NCBI RefSeq assembly: GCF_000319575.2
Contig: NC_021291.1
Span: 248,001-312,000 of the forward strand
Source of the DNA: Spiribacter salinus M19-40
GTDB taxonomy: Bacteria; Pseudomonadota; Gammaproteobacteria; Nitrococcales; Nitrococcaceae
DNA length: 64,000 bases
Reading direction: 5' to 3'
Under the pieces are notes generated by a model that saw only the letters and a list, made by a program, of their open reading frames with translations, had not been told where the DNA came from and ran no database searches. Positions within the stretch are counted from its first letter, which is position 1, and each line of letters starts with the position of its first letter. The position numbers were made by a program, and so were the translations under genes. Of this stretch, positions 17,887 through 25,608 are shown piece after piece.

Positions 17887-18749
17887 CAGTCAATCAGACC
17901 AATGGTCTGTGCGGTTTCTTTGAGCCCCGCATAATCGTCGTTGGAGACGGGGACAAAGCCGCTGCGCGGGAAGCGCTCCAGCAGTTCGGGGTCGTCCATG
18001 GCCAGCAGCGCGTCCTGAACCCGGTCGGTAAAGCCTTCGCCAAACCGCTCATCGACATCGCCGCGGATGCTCCACTGGTAGTTCAGATAGCCGGGTGTCT
18101 CCCAGATCACCTGGACTGAGTCGGTATCAATGTTGCCGTCGGCGAGTTCCCGCTCCCAGACAGCGAAATTGATGGCGCCGACCTCGTAGCTGCCACTCTC
18201 CACCAGACGCAGTGTCCGGCTGTGGTTGCCACTATAGCCGACCCGCTCAAACGTTTCTTCAGGGGCTTCCCCTAACTGATCACGCAGATGGTACTCCGGC
18301 ATGAGTCGACCGGATGTGGAGCTCTTGGAGCCAAAGGTAAAGGTCCTGTCACGGAGCGCGGGCCCGAGCGTGTCACTGGGGCTCAGCCCTGTGCTTTCGT
18401 GGGCGATGAAATAGGAGCGGAATCCCTCATCTTCAACCCCGCGGGCCAGCGCCTGCGAATCTGGCACCCGGGCACGGGCCTGCACCCCCGAGAGACCACC
18501 AAACCAGGCGAGTTGGACCTGATTGTTGCGAAAGGCGGTCACGGCGGCGGCGTAGGATTTAACCGGGACGTAGCGGACCTCAACGTCGAGAGCCTCTTCA
18601 AGGTAGGCCCCAATGGCGTTGAAGCGCTCTTCGAGCTCGCTTTCATCCTGATCAGGGATCGCGGTGAAAACGAACACCTCGGCTTGAGCGGGCAGGGTCA
18701 TCAGCAGCGTGAGGACGATGGCTGTCGCAAGGGAGCGTAGGGTTTGCAT
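17886..18749 (-). CDS. PhnD-like periplasmic binding protein, probable selenium oxyanion receptor
   Basis: 287 residues with a Sec signal peptide (residues 1-23, ending AQA). The mature part is a two-lobed PhnD-family receptor: FTAIPDQDESELEERFNAIG at the start of the first lobe, AWFGGLSGVQARA, and FGSKSSTSGRLMPEYHL, whose STSG loop binds the anion in phosphite/phosphonate receptors. Then come GYSGNHSRTLRLVESGSYEVGA and the closing helices. No phosphonate catabolism gene (phnGHIJKLM, phnX, ptxD) is nearby, while selenoneine genes flank it. I recall an NCBI family for PhnD-like proteins predicted to bind selenate in the same gene context, but I could not check membership. First transporter gene, 24 bases after senA. 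Confidence 0.8.
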   Translation of the reverse strand: MQTLRSLATAIVLTLLMTLPAQAEVFVFTAIPDQDESELEERFNAIGAYLEEALDVEVRYVPVKSYAAAVTAFRNNQVQLAWFGGLSGVQARARVPDSQALARGVEDEGFRSYFIAHESTGLSPSDTLGPALRDRTFTFGSKSSTSGRLMPEYHLRDQLGEAPEETFERVGYSGNHSRTLRLVESGSYEVGAINFAVWERELADGNIDTDSVQVIWETPGYLNYQWSIRGDVDERFGEGFTDRVQDALLAMDDPELLERFPRSGFVPVSNDDYAGLKETAQTIGLID

Positions 18750-18773
18750 GATGTGGTCCTTGTCTTTGATAGA

Positions 18774-20093
18774 TTAGCGCGCGCAGGTTCGGAACCCGGC
18801 GATGAGGTCGTTGCGCCCGGGGGCGAAGAAATTGCGGGTGTTGATGTTGAGATGCCGACGGCGGGTTGCCCAGCTGCCACCGCGCAGGACGCTGCGACCG
18901 TCCTCAAACCAGGGCGCGGAGTATTCGGCATACAAGTCCGCCTGGAAGCCGGGATACGGCGCAAACGGCGAGGCCGTCCATTCCCAGACGTTACCCAGCA
19001 TCTGACGGCAGCCAAGGGCACTGTCGCCCTCGGCTAGTCCGGCCACGTCGACCGTACCGACCCGGTAGCCGTCGGTATTGGCATGGCGGCTGTCACCCGG
19101 GGCGTTGCCCCAGGGGTAGTGACGTTTGCCCGGTTCGAGACCGTTGTCACTGGGTACGCGACTCGCGGCCATTTCCCATTCCGCCTCGGTGGGCAGTCGC
19201 CGGCCGGCCCAGCGACAGAATGCCTCGGCCTCGTACCGACTGACATGAGAGACCGGCGCATTGGGTTGCATCGGATACCAGGCGTCAAAATGGCGGACTT
19301 CCCAGCCGCCCGGGCCGCTTCGCCAATAGACCGGTGCCGCCAGTTCACTGGATTCCCGCCAGGCCCAACCTTCGGCTGACCAGTAGGCCGGATCGCGATA
19401 GCCGCCCGCCTCGACAAAGGCCGCGAACTCGGCCTGCGTCACCGGGGCGCGGGCAATTCGGAACGGCGCAACCTGAATGGTGTGCGCGGTCTTTTCGTTG
19501 TCGAAGCGAAAAGGGACATCATCGTCGGCGCCGAGCGTGTGCTCGCCGCCGGGTATGGCGACATCGCCCTCAATCGCGCCGGAGTCGACATCCGCCAGGC
19601 GCGCTGGGGCGTCGATCACCGGCGCCGGATCAGCGAGTGTCTGACGGGTGTAGGTAAAGGCCTCACCGTGCATGTCCTCGTGAAAAACCGCGAGCTGCCA
19701 GACATAACTCGTGGCGGCATCGGCCATGCCCTCGGGCAGGCGTGCCGCCATTTCGTCACGGATCTGGCACAGATAGCCCAAGGTGTCGTCTAGTGTGGGC
19801 AGGGCGAGGTCCCAGCGGTCATCGTGAGCGACGCCCATGGAGTCATACAGGCGCTCCGCATGGGGGATCTGGTAGTCGCTCAGGCCCTGATGAAGGTGCA
19901 GGAAGAAGTGATCGTAGAAAAACCCGACATGGCCGATCTCCCACTGGGGCGGATTGACGATGCTAAGCTTCGGGCCCATGCGGCGTTCTGCCGGCAGATC
20001 GCCGGTCAATGCCAGTGTGCGTTGACGGGCGTCATCCAGCATGGCAATCAGATTTTCGGAGGCGACAGGATGAGTCGGTGGGGTCTGAATCAT
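18774..20093 (-). CDS. senA: Selenoneine synthase SenA-like (EgtB-family non-haem iron enzyme)
   Basis: 439 residues: an N-terminal DinB-like helical bundle (about 1-165) and a C-terminal FGE/sulfatase-modifying-factor-type domain (about 175-437). The iron triad is visible as H55 (WEIGHV) and H138/H142 (FHEDMHGEAF). SenA couples a selenosugar to hercynine with O2 to make selenoneine; EgtB couples cysteine derivatives to hercynine for ergothioneine. The HEDMHGEAFTYTRQTL helix and NPPQWEIGHVGFFYDHF differ from the HEQQH-type helix of classical EgtB and resemble, from memory, the EgtB-related SenA group. The divergent senB partner and nearby selD support SenA. The FGE end has GNVWEWTAS and VLRGGSWATRRRHLNINTRN. 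Ribosome site CAGGAG at 20106-20101. Whether it also makes ergothioneine is open. Confidence 0.82.
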   Translation of the reverse strand: MIQTPPTHPVASENLIAMLDDARQRTLALTGDLPAERRMGPKLSIVNPPQWEIGHVGFFYDHFFLHLHQGLSDYQIPHAERLYDSMGVAHDDRWDLALPTLDDTLGYLCQIRDEMAARLPEGMADAATSYVWQLAVFHEDMHGEAFTYTRQTLADPAPVIDAPARLADVDSGAIEGDVAIPGGEHTLGADDDVPFRFDNEKTAHTIQVAPFRIARAPVTQAEFAAFVEAGGYRDPAYWSAEGWAWRESSELAAPVYWRSGPGGWEVRHFDAWYPMQPNAPVSHVSRYEAEAFCRWAGRRLPTEAEWEMAASRVPSDNGLEPGKRHYPWGNAPGDSRHANTDGYRVGTVDVAGLAEGDSALGCRQMLGNVWEWTASPFAPYPGFQADLYAEYSAPWFEDGRSVLRGGSWATRRRHLNINTRNFFAPGRNDLIAGFRTCAR

Positions 20094-20119
20094 CGTGGGC
20101 TCCTGTTCGGGGGTAATTC
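20094..20119. promoter_or_regulatory. 26-bp divergent senA/senB junction with back-to-back ribosome sites
   Basis: Only 26 bases separate the two start codons. They hold the senA ribosome site (CAGGAG read on the minus strand, 20106-20101) and, directly next to it, the senB ribosome site (TCGGGGG, 20107-20113). There is no room for promoters, so each transcript must start inside the other gene's 5' coding region or further away. Confidence 0.75.
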
Positions 20120-21103
20120 ATGAAGATCGGACTGGTGACGCCAGCTGCACCGGGCTCGTTGGCCGGCAATCGCGCCACGGCGACCCGCTGGGCGAGCCGG
20201 CTGCGCGCGGCTGGGCATCGGGTGCGCGTGCGCGAGCGCTGGGACGTCGGTGATCCGGTTTTTGATGTCCTGTTGGCGCTCCATGCCTGGCGCAGTGCGC
20301 CGAGCATTGCCGCGTTTGCCGAGCGCTATCCGGATCGGCCACGGGTGGTGGTTTTGACCGGAACGGACATTTATCGCTTTCAGCATAGCGACCCGGCGGT
20401 CACCAAGGCCAGTCTCGGACGTGCTCATGCGCTCATTGGACTGCATGATCATGTCCATCGTGATATCCCCGCCCGGTTTCACCCGATCTTGCACACCGTC
20501 CATCAGTCGGCTTCGCCGTTGCCGCCCAGTTACCGCGGCCCGTTGACTGATCGCTTCGAGCTCTGCGTTGTGGGTCACCTGCGTGAGGAAAAGGACAGCC
20601 TCCGCGCAGCGCTCGCCGCGCGCGATCTGCCCTCGGACTCGCGCATTCGCATCACCCAGGCGGGCCGTGCGCACACCGCGGAATGGGCGCAGGCCGCTGA
20701 GGCTGAGGCTGATGCCAACCCGCGTTATCGATGGGTGGGCGAGATCGGTCAAGGCGCGATTCGGCGGCTTTATGCCTGCAGTCGCGCGATGGTGATGAGC
20801 TCGGTGATGGAAGGCGGTGCCAACGTGGTCTCGGAGGCTTGTGTGGCCGGGCTGCCGGTGCTGGCGAGTGACATCCCGGGCAACACCGGGTTGCTTGGGG
20901 ATCATTACCCTGGGCTCTATCCAGCCCAGGACACCGCCGCGCTGTGTGCGTTGATGTCTCGCACGGAAACGGACCCCGACTTCCTTGCCGATTTGGCGAT
21001 GCGCTGTCGAGCGCTTGCGCCCCGCTTTACGCCGGCAGCGGAGCAGGCCGCCCTGTGTCGCGCCATTGATGCCGCCGTTGAGCATGCTCACGGCTTGAGC
21101 TGA
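20120..21103 (+). CDS. senB: Selenosugar synthase SenB-like glycosyltransferase (TIGR04348-type)
   Basis: 327 residues, a GT-B fold family 4 glycosyltransferase. It starts with MKIGLVTPAAPGSLAGNRAT, has TGTDIYRFQ in the first lobe and VVGHLREEKDSLRA at the domain hinge. S227-A240 reads SSVMEGGANVVSEA and contains the E-x7-E motif (E231, E239) that holds the UDP-sugar phosphates. The VMEGGANVVSEA form is characteristic, from memory, of the TIGR04348 family, whose characterised member SenB uses selenophosphate and a UDP-sugar to make a selenosugar. Transcribed away from senA; its last 16 bases overlap the selD stop. Calling it SenB rests on this motif and on the senA and selD neighbours. Confidence 0.85.
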   Translation: MKIGLVTPAAPGSLAGNRATATRWASRLRAAGHRVRVRERWDVGDPVFDVLLALHAWRSAPSIAAFAERYPDRPRVVVLTGTDIYRFQHSDPAVTKASLGRAHALIGLHDHVHRDIPARFHPILHTVHQSASPLPPSYRGPLTDRFELCVVGHLREEKDSLRAALAARDLPSDSRIRITQAGRAHTAEWAQAAEAEADANPRYRWVGEIGQGAIRRLYACSRAMVMSSVMEGGANVVSEACVAGLPVLASDIPGNTGLLGDHYPGLYPAQDTAALCALMSRTETDPDFLADLAMRCRALAPRFTPAAEQAALCRAIDAAVEHAHGLS

Positions 21104-23367
21104 ACCGGTTCGAGGGCATCGCCCTGCGGTTCTACCTGGCCGATGATGGCCGTGTGCGGATAGCCGAGATCCTTGAGTTCACGCACGCAGGCATCCGCCT
21201 GCTCAGCCGGCACACTGGCCAGGAGCCCGCCGGCTGTCTGCGGGTCGAAGACCAGCGGATAGCGGGGATGGTCCAAGACGGTCTCGGCGTGACGGATGGC
21301 GCGGCGCAGCCGCACGTTGGCGGGTTGTAGTGAGCTCAGAATACCAGCGGCCACTGTCTCCTCCGCCCCCTCAAGCACGGGCAGTGCAGACAGCGTCAGC
21401 GTGGCGTCGACTTCCGAGGGGCGGGTCATTTCTACCAGGTGCCCCAACAAACCAAACCCGGTGAGATCCGTGCAGGCCGTGGCGCCCTGGCGATGCAGGC
21501 ACTGGGCTGCGAGACGATTGGAATGGCGCATCGAGCGAAGCGCCTCGTCGATCCAGCGCCCCCGGGTCGCAAGACGGGCATGCGCCGCAAACAAGGTGCC
21601 CGTGCCGATGGGTTTGGTGAGTATCAACACATTGCCGGGCTGCATGCCGCCTTTGCGCATGATGTGATCAGCCTGGTCGTCAATCAGGCCGTTGATGGCG
21701 AACCCGAGTGCAAGCTCCTGGCCCTCGCCGGTGTGGCCACCGACCAGTGCACAGTCCGCGTCGTTCAGGATCTCGAGCGCCCCAGCCATCATCTGGTAAA
21801 CCGTATCCTCGACTTTCGACTCCAGGCCCTGCGGCACCGTGGCGACGGCGGTGGCGGTCTGTGCCTCGGCGCCCATGGCAAAGATATCGCCAAGGGCATG
21901 GTTGGCGGCAATCTGGCCAAAGATATACGGATCATCGATAAAGGCCCGAAAGAAATCGACGGTGTGCACCATGGCCTTGCCGGGCGGGACGCGCACAACC
22001 GCGGCATCATCGGGCGCGTGGAGCCCAATGAGGACGTCCTCCCGGTCCACGGGCTGCAGGGCGCCGAGTGCCCGCGACAGGGTAGAGGCTCCCACCTTGG
22101 CGCCACAGCCGCCGCAGCGCATGGCGACCGCGGAGATGGCCTGTTTGGCTTCTTCCCCCTCCAGTGCCACGCGTGAGCGCGGTCCGCGCCGCGCCGGTTC
22201 TTCCATAGCCGGCAGCTCATTGAACCGCGCCATGAAGCGGCGGTCGATCCAGTCCTTCCATCGCCACAGTGCCGCGCCCTCGGCGCCGAAAGGCCCGCGA
22301 GAGGCCACTGCGTATTGATCGCCTGTGCTGATCAGCGCAAGCCAATGGCGCTGGGGTCGATACTGCTGCGGTTCTCGATCCTCCAGCGACAGGCGCAGGT
22401 TGCGCGCCAGCGGCCGGCCCTGGCGAACGGCGAAGACGCCCGCTTTCTCTCGGGGGTGGTTGACCATGCTCGCGATGTCGCCGGCCGCAAAGACGTTCGG
22501 GTCCGTCACCGTCTGTAGCGTATCGGTGACCTGAATGAAGCCACTGTCATCCAGTGCGAGTCCGGTGTCCCGTAGCCACGGCGCACCGCCAGCCCGAGTC
22601 ACCCAGACCACCTCATCGGCGTGATGGTGTTGGCCATCGACCGTGGTCAGCCCCGTCGCATCGACACCCGTCACTTCGGCGTTGCAGTGAACGGCCACGC
22701 CGCGTTCACCCAGCACGCGGGCGAAACGCCGCTGCACATGGGGCGCATGGGTGGGGAGTACGGTGCGGCCGCGCGTGAACAGCGCGAAGGCCAGTAGGTC
22801 CGGGTTCTGCTTCAAGGCCTTTAGCTCGCTGCGCAGTCGATGCTGCATTGCCAGCAGCAGCTCAACGCCCCCGGCGCCGCCGCCCACAACCGCGATCCGC
22901 ATCGGCCCGGGCGTTGAGCGCACCCGCTCGAGCAACGCCAGCCAGCGGTCGTTGAAGCGGTGGATGGGTTTGACGGCGACCGCATGGTCGGCGGCGCCAC
23001 CGGTGTTACTGAGCTTCGGCGTTGAGCCAATATTGATCGACAGCCGGTCATAGGGGATGGCGGGGCGATCGCTGCAAATCACCTGCTGGCCTGCACGATC
23101 AATCCCGGTGGCTTCGGTGCGAAGGAAACGCGCACCAGCGAACTCCGCGAGGCGGCGCAGATCGATGTGCACATCGTCATAGGCGTAATGCCCTGCCACG
23201 TACCCGGGCAGCATCCCGGAATAGGGGGTATGGGTGTCGCGGCAGATCAGCGTCAGGCGGATGCCAGGCGCCGGCTTCATGCCAAACCGCCGCAACACAC
23301 CGACATGACTGTGGCCGCCGCCGACCAGAACGATGTCCCGGAGGACCGGCTGCTGGGTATTCTGCAT
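21088..23367 (-). CDS. selD: Fused FAD pyridine-nucleotide oxidoreductase - selenophosphate synthetase
   Basis: 759 residues. Residues 1-390 are an NDH-2/sulfide:quinone reductase-like flavoprotein: IVLVGGGHSHVGVLRRFG (FAD site), VGGGAGGVELLLAMQ (NAD(P)H site) and FAAGDIAS near its end. Residues about 410-755 are SelD, which makes selenophosphate from selenide and ATP. The catalytic loop is C418-G-G-C421-G-A-K424. C421 aligns with E. coli Cys17 and K424 with Lys20, and the codon is TGT, so it is a cysteine form and not a selenoprotein. The ATP and metal loops GLHAPDDAAVV, TDLTGFGLLGHL and FDPQTAGGLLASV are intact. The flavin domain could reduce a selenium species for the fused synthetase. It is 37 bases downstream of prlC and in this context could supply SenB (SenC role). 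Confidence 0.92.
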   Translation of the reverse strand: MQNTQQPVLRDIVLVGGGHSHVGVLRRFGMKPAPGIRLTLICRDTHTPYSGMLPGYVAGHYAYDDVHIDLRRLAEFAGARFLRTEATGIDRAGQQVICSDRPAIPYDRLSINIGSTPKLSNTGGAADHAVAVKPIHRFNDRWLALLERVRSTPGPMRIAVVGGGAGGVELLLAMQHRLRSELKALKQNPDLLAFALFTRGRTVLPTHAPHVQRRFARVLGERGVAVHCNAEVTGVDATGLTTVDGQHHHADEVVWVTRAGGAPWLRDTGLALDDSGFIQVTDTLQTVTDPNVFAAGDIASMVNHPREKAGVFAVRQGRPLARNLRLSLEDREPQQYRPQRHWLALISTGDQYAVASRGPFGAEGAALWRWKDWIDRRFMARFNELPAMEEPARRGPRSRVALEGEEAKQAISAVAMRCGGCGAKVGASTLSRALGALQPVDREDVLIGLHAPDDAAVVRVPPGKAMVHTVDFFRAFIDDPYIFGQIAANHALGDIFAMGAEAQTATAVATVPQGLESKVEDTVYQMMAGALEILNDADCALVGGHTGEGQELALGFAINGLIDDQADHIMRKGGMQPGNVLILTKPIGTGTLFAAHARLATRGRWIDEALRSMRHSNRLAAQCLHRQGATACTDLTGFGLLGHLVEMTRPSEVDATLTLSALPVLEGAEETVAAGILSSLQPANVRLRRAIRHAETVLDHPRYPLVFDPQTAGGLLASVPAEQADACVRELKDLGYPHTAIIGQVEPQGDALEPVQLKP

Positions 23368-23404
23368 GTTGGTCTCGTTCAGGAAAGAGGAGCGGAGGCG
23401 GCGC

Positions 23405-25444
23405 TCAGGCCGCCAGTCCGCTCGCCTTCAAAAGGGGTTCGATGCTTGGCTCGCGACCGCGGAAGTCTCGGAAGAGTTTGGCGGCATCCTCGGATCCGCC
23501 CTTCTCCAGGACATGCTCCAGGAAGGCGCGACCCGTTACCGGGTTGAAGATGCCTTCTTCGCTAAAGCGGGCAAAGGCATCCGCTGAGAGGACTTCGGCC
23601 CACTTGTAACTGTAGTACCCGGCAGCGTAACCGCCCGCGAAGATATGCGCGAAGCTGTTTGGGAAGCGGTTAAAGGCCGGTGGTCGCACGACGGCCACCT
23701 GATCGCGCACGGCCTCGAGTAGCGAGAAAATTCGCTCGCCGGTTGCGCGGTCATGCTCGACGTGCAGGCGCAGATCGAACAGGGAGAACTCCAGCTGACG
23801 GACCATCTGCATGGCGGCCTGGAAGTTGCGAGCGGCCGTCATGCGCTCGAACAGCGTCTCAGGAATCGGCTCGCCGGTCTCGTGGTGGGCCGCGAACAGA
23901 TCCAGCGCCTCGCGCTCCCAGCACCAGTTTTCGAGGAACTGACTGGGCAGCTCCACAGCATCCCAGGCCACGCCATTGATGCCGGCTACACTCGCGGCAT
24001 CGACGCGGGTGAGCATGTGGTGCAGGCCATGGCCGAACTCGTGGAAGAGGGTTTCCACCTCGCCATGGGTGATCAATGCCGGCTTGTCCCCCACCGGTGG
24101 CGTGAAGTTGCAGGTGAGGAAGGCCACCGGTGTCTGGAGTGCGCCCCCGTGCCCCATCCGGCCCCGAGCAGTCGCCATCCAGGCCCCGCCGCGTTTGTGC
24201 GAGCGGGCATAGAGATCGGTATAGAACTGGCCGCGCAGATCGCCGTCGGCGTCGTGGATTTCGTAGAAGTGGACATCGTCATGCCAGGTGTCGACATCCG
24301 TGCGCTCAGTGATGGTGACGGCAAAGAGCCGCTGCACAACGGCGAAGAGGCCCGCCATGACCTGATCAGCCTGGAAGTAAGGGCGCAGGTCCTCAGGCGA
24401 GAGCTGGTAGCGTGCCTCGCGCAGCCGCTCGCTGTAATACCCGACGTCCCACGCCTCGAGCTGGGTGCGGCCATCGAATGTCTTGGCGAAGGCCTCGAGT
24501 TCGGCGTACTCCGCACGCGCAGCGGGCACGGCGCGCTCGGCGAGGTCTTCAAGGAACGCGATGACCTGATCGGCGGACTCCGCCATTTTGGGCGCAAGTG
24601 ACAGCTCGGCGTAGTTCGGATACCCAAGCAGCTCCGCCTGCTCCTGACGCAAATCGAGGATTTCTGCCATCAGCGGGTGGTTGTCCCACTGCCCGGCGTT
24701 TGGCCCGGTATCTGAGGCCCGAGTCGTGAAGGCCTCGTAAACACGCTGGCGCAGGTGACGGTTGTGGGCGTGGGCGAGCACCGCCTGTACCACCGGCATG
24801 TCGAGGGTGACTCGCCAGCCGTCGACACCCGCCTGCTCGGCCTTTTGCTTCATCACGCCCAGCGCTGAGTCCGGAATCCCCGCGAGATCACCGGCCTGGG
24901 GGGTGTCCCAGTGCCAGGCATCGGTGGCGTCGAGCAGATTCTCCTGGAATTTGGAGGCGAGTTCGGCGAGCCGGGTTGCGATGGCGGCATACCGCGTCTT
25001 GGCCTCGTCCTCGAGGGCCACGCCGGCCAGCTCGAAGTCGCGCAGGGCGTTGTCGACGCTTTGGCGCTGATCCTGCTCGAGGCGCTCGTAGTCCTCACTC
25101 TCGCTCAGCTCCCGAAAGGCACCGTACAAGGCCGCGTTCTGCCCCATTTCCGTGTGATAGGCGGACAGAGCGGGTAAGCAGGCGTTGTAAGCCGCACGCA
25201 GCGCCTCGGTGTTCATCACGGCATTGAGATGCGAGACCGGCGACCAGACCTTTTCGAGGCGGTCTTCGAGCTGCTCGAGCGGGGCGACGAGGGTGTACCA
25301 CGTGTGAGGGCCGGGTTGCGCGGTGATGGCCTCGATGGCGGCGCGGTTGTCCGCAAGGACTTGCTCTACGGCTGGCTGGATATGCTCAGGCCGAATGTCG
25401 GAAAAGCGAGGCAGCGCGTCGGTCTCGAGTAGGGGGTTGGTCAT
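23405..25444 (-). CDS. prlC: Oligopeptidase A
   Basis: 679 residues, matching the M3 family zinc oligopeptidase A. The zinc site is H468-E-F-G-H472 (FHEFGHGLHHML), with the third ligand Glu about 25 residues later in the VELPSQFLENW segment. This cytosolic enzyme degrades short peptides, including cleaved signal peptides. The start gives MTNPLLETDALPRFSDI, a normal family N-terminus. Same strand and 37 bases upstream of the oxidoreductase-selD gene, so the two may be cotranscribed, although their roles are unrelated as far as is known. Confidence 0.95.
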   Translation of the reverse strand: MTNPLLETDALPRFSDIRPEHIQPAVEQVLADNRAAIEAITAQPGPHTWYTLVAPLEQLEDRLEKVWSPVSHLNAVMNTEALRAAYNACLPALSAYHTEMGQNAALYGAFRELSESEDYERLEQDQRQSVDNALRDFELAGVALEDEAKTRYAAIATRLAELASKFQENLLDATDAWHWDTPQAGDLAGIPDSALGVMKQKAEQAGVDGWRVTLDMPVVQAVLAHAHNRHLRQRVYEAFTTRASDTGPNAGQWDNHPLMAEILDLRQEQAELLGYPNYAELSLAPKMAESADQVIAFLEDLAERAVPAARAEYAELEAFAKTFDGRTQLEAWDVGYYSERLREARYQLSPEDLRPYFQADQVMAGLFAVVQRLFAVTITERTDVDTWHDDVHFYEIHDADGDLRGQFYTDLYARSHKRGGAWMATARGRMGHGGALQTPVAFLTCNFTPPVGDKPALITHGEVETLFHEFGHGLHHMLTRVDAASVAGINGVAWDAVELPSQFLENWCWEREALDLFAAHHETGEPIPETLFERMTAARNFQAAMQMVRQLEFSLFDLRLHVEHDRATGERIFSLLEAVRDQVAVVRPPAFNRFPNSFAHIFAGGYAAGYYSYKWAEVLSADAFARFSEEGIFNPVTGRAFLEHVLEKGGSEDAAKLFRDFRGREPSIEPLLKASGLAA

Positions 25445-25608
25445 GGTTTTGCCGTGAGCTCCGTTGATGGGCGGGAAACCTTATAATCTCTAGGGTAGAG
25501 GCTGACGATACCGATTTCGAGCGCAGGCCACGCCATAAGTTCGCCTGACGGTCGCAGGCTGGGTCTGAGAGAATATAAAGCGATATTCACGATAACCAGG
25601 AGCGGGCT

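Noticed and set aside
15735-18749. Reading the ABC transporter as a phosphonate (phnCDE) importer
   Set aside because: The fold is PhnCDE-like, but there is no C-P lyase, phosphonatase or phosphite dehydrogenase nearby and the flanks are selenoneine genes; I kept the phn name only as a fold description.
20090-21091. A long minus-strand open frame (333 codons) opposite senB
   Set aside because: It is antisense to a gene with clear glycosyltransferase motifs, is His/Arg-rich with no family-like blocks, and is explained by high GC leaving the reverse strand open.
22105-22116. Possible selenocysteine in the SelD catalytic loop
   Set aside because: The two codons are TGC and TGT, not TGA, so the site is cysteine.
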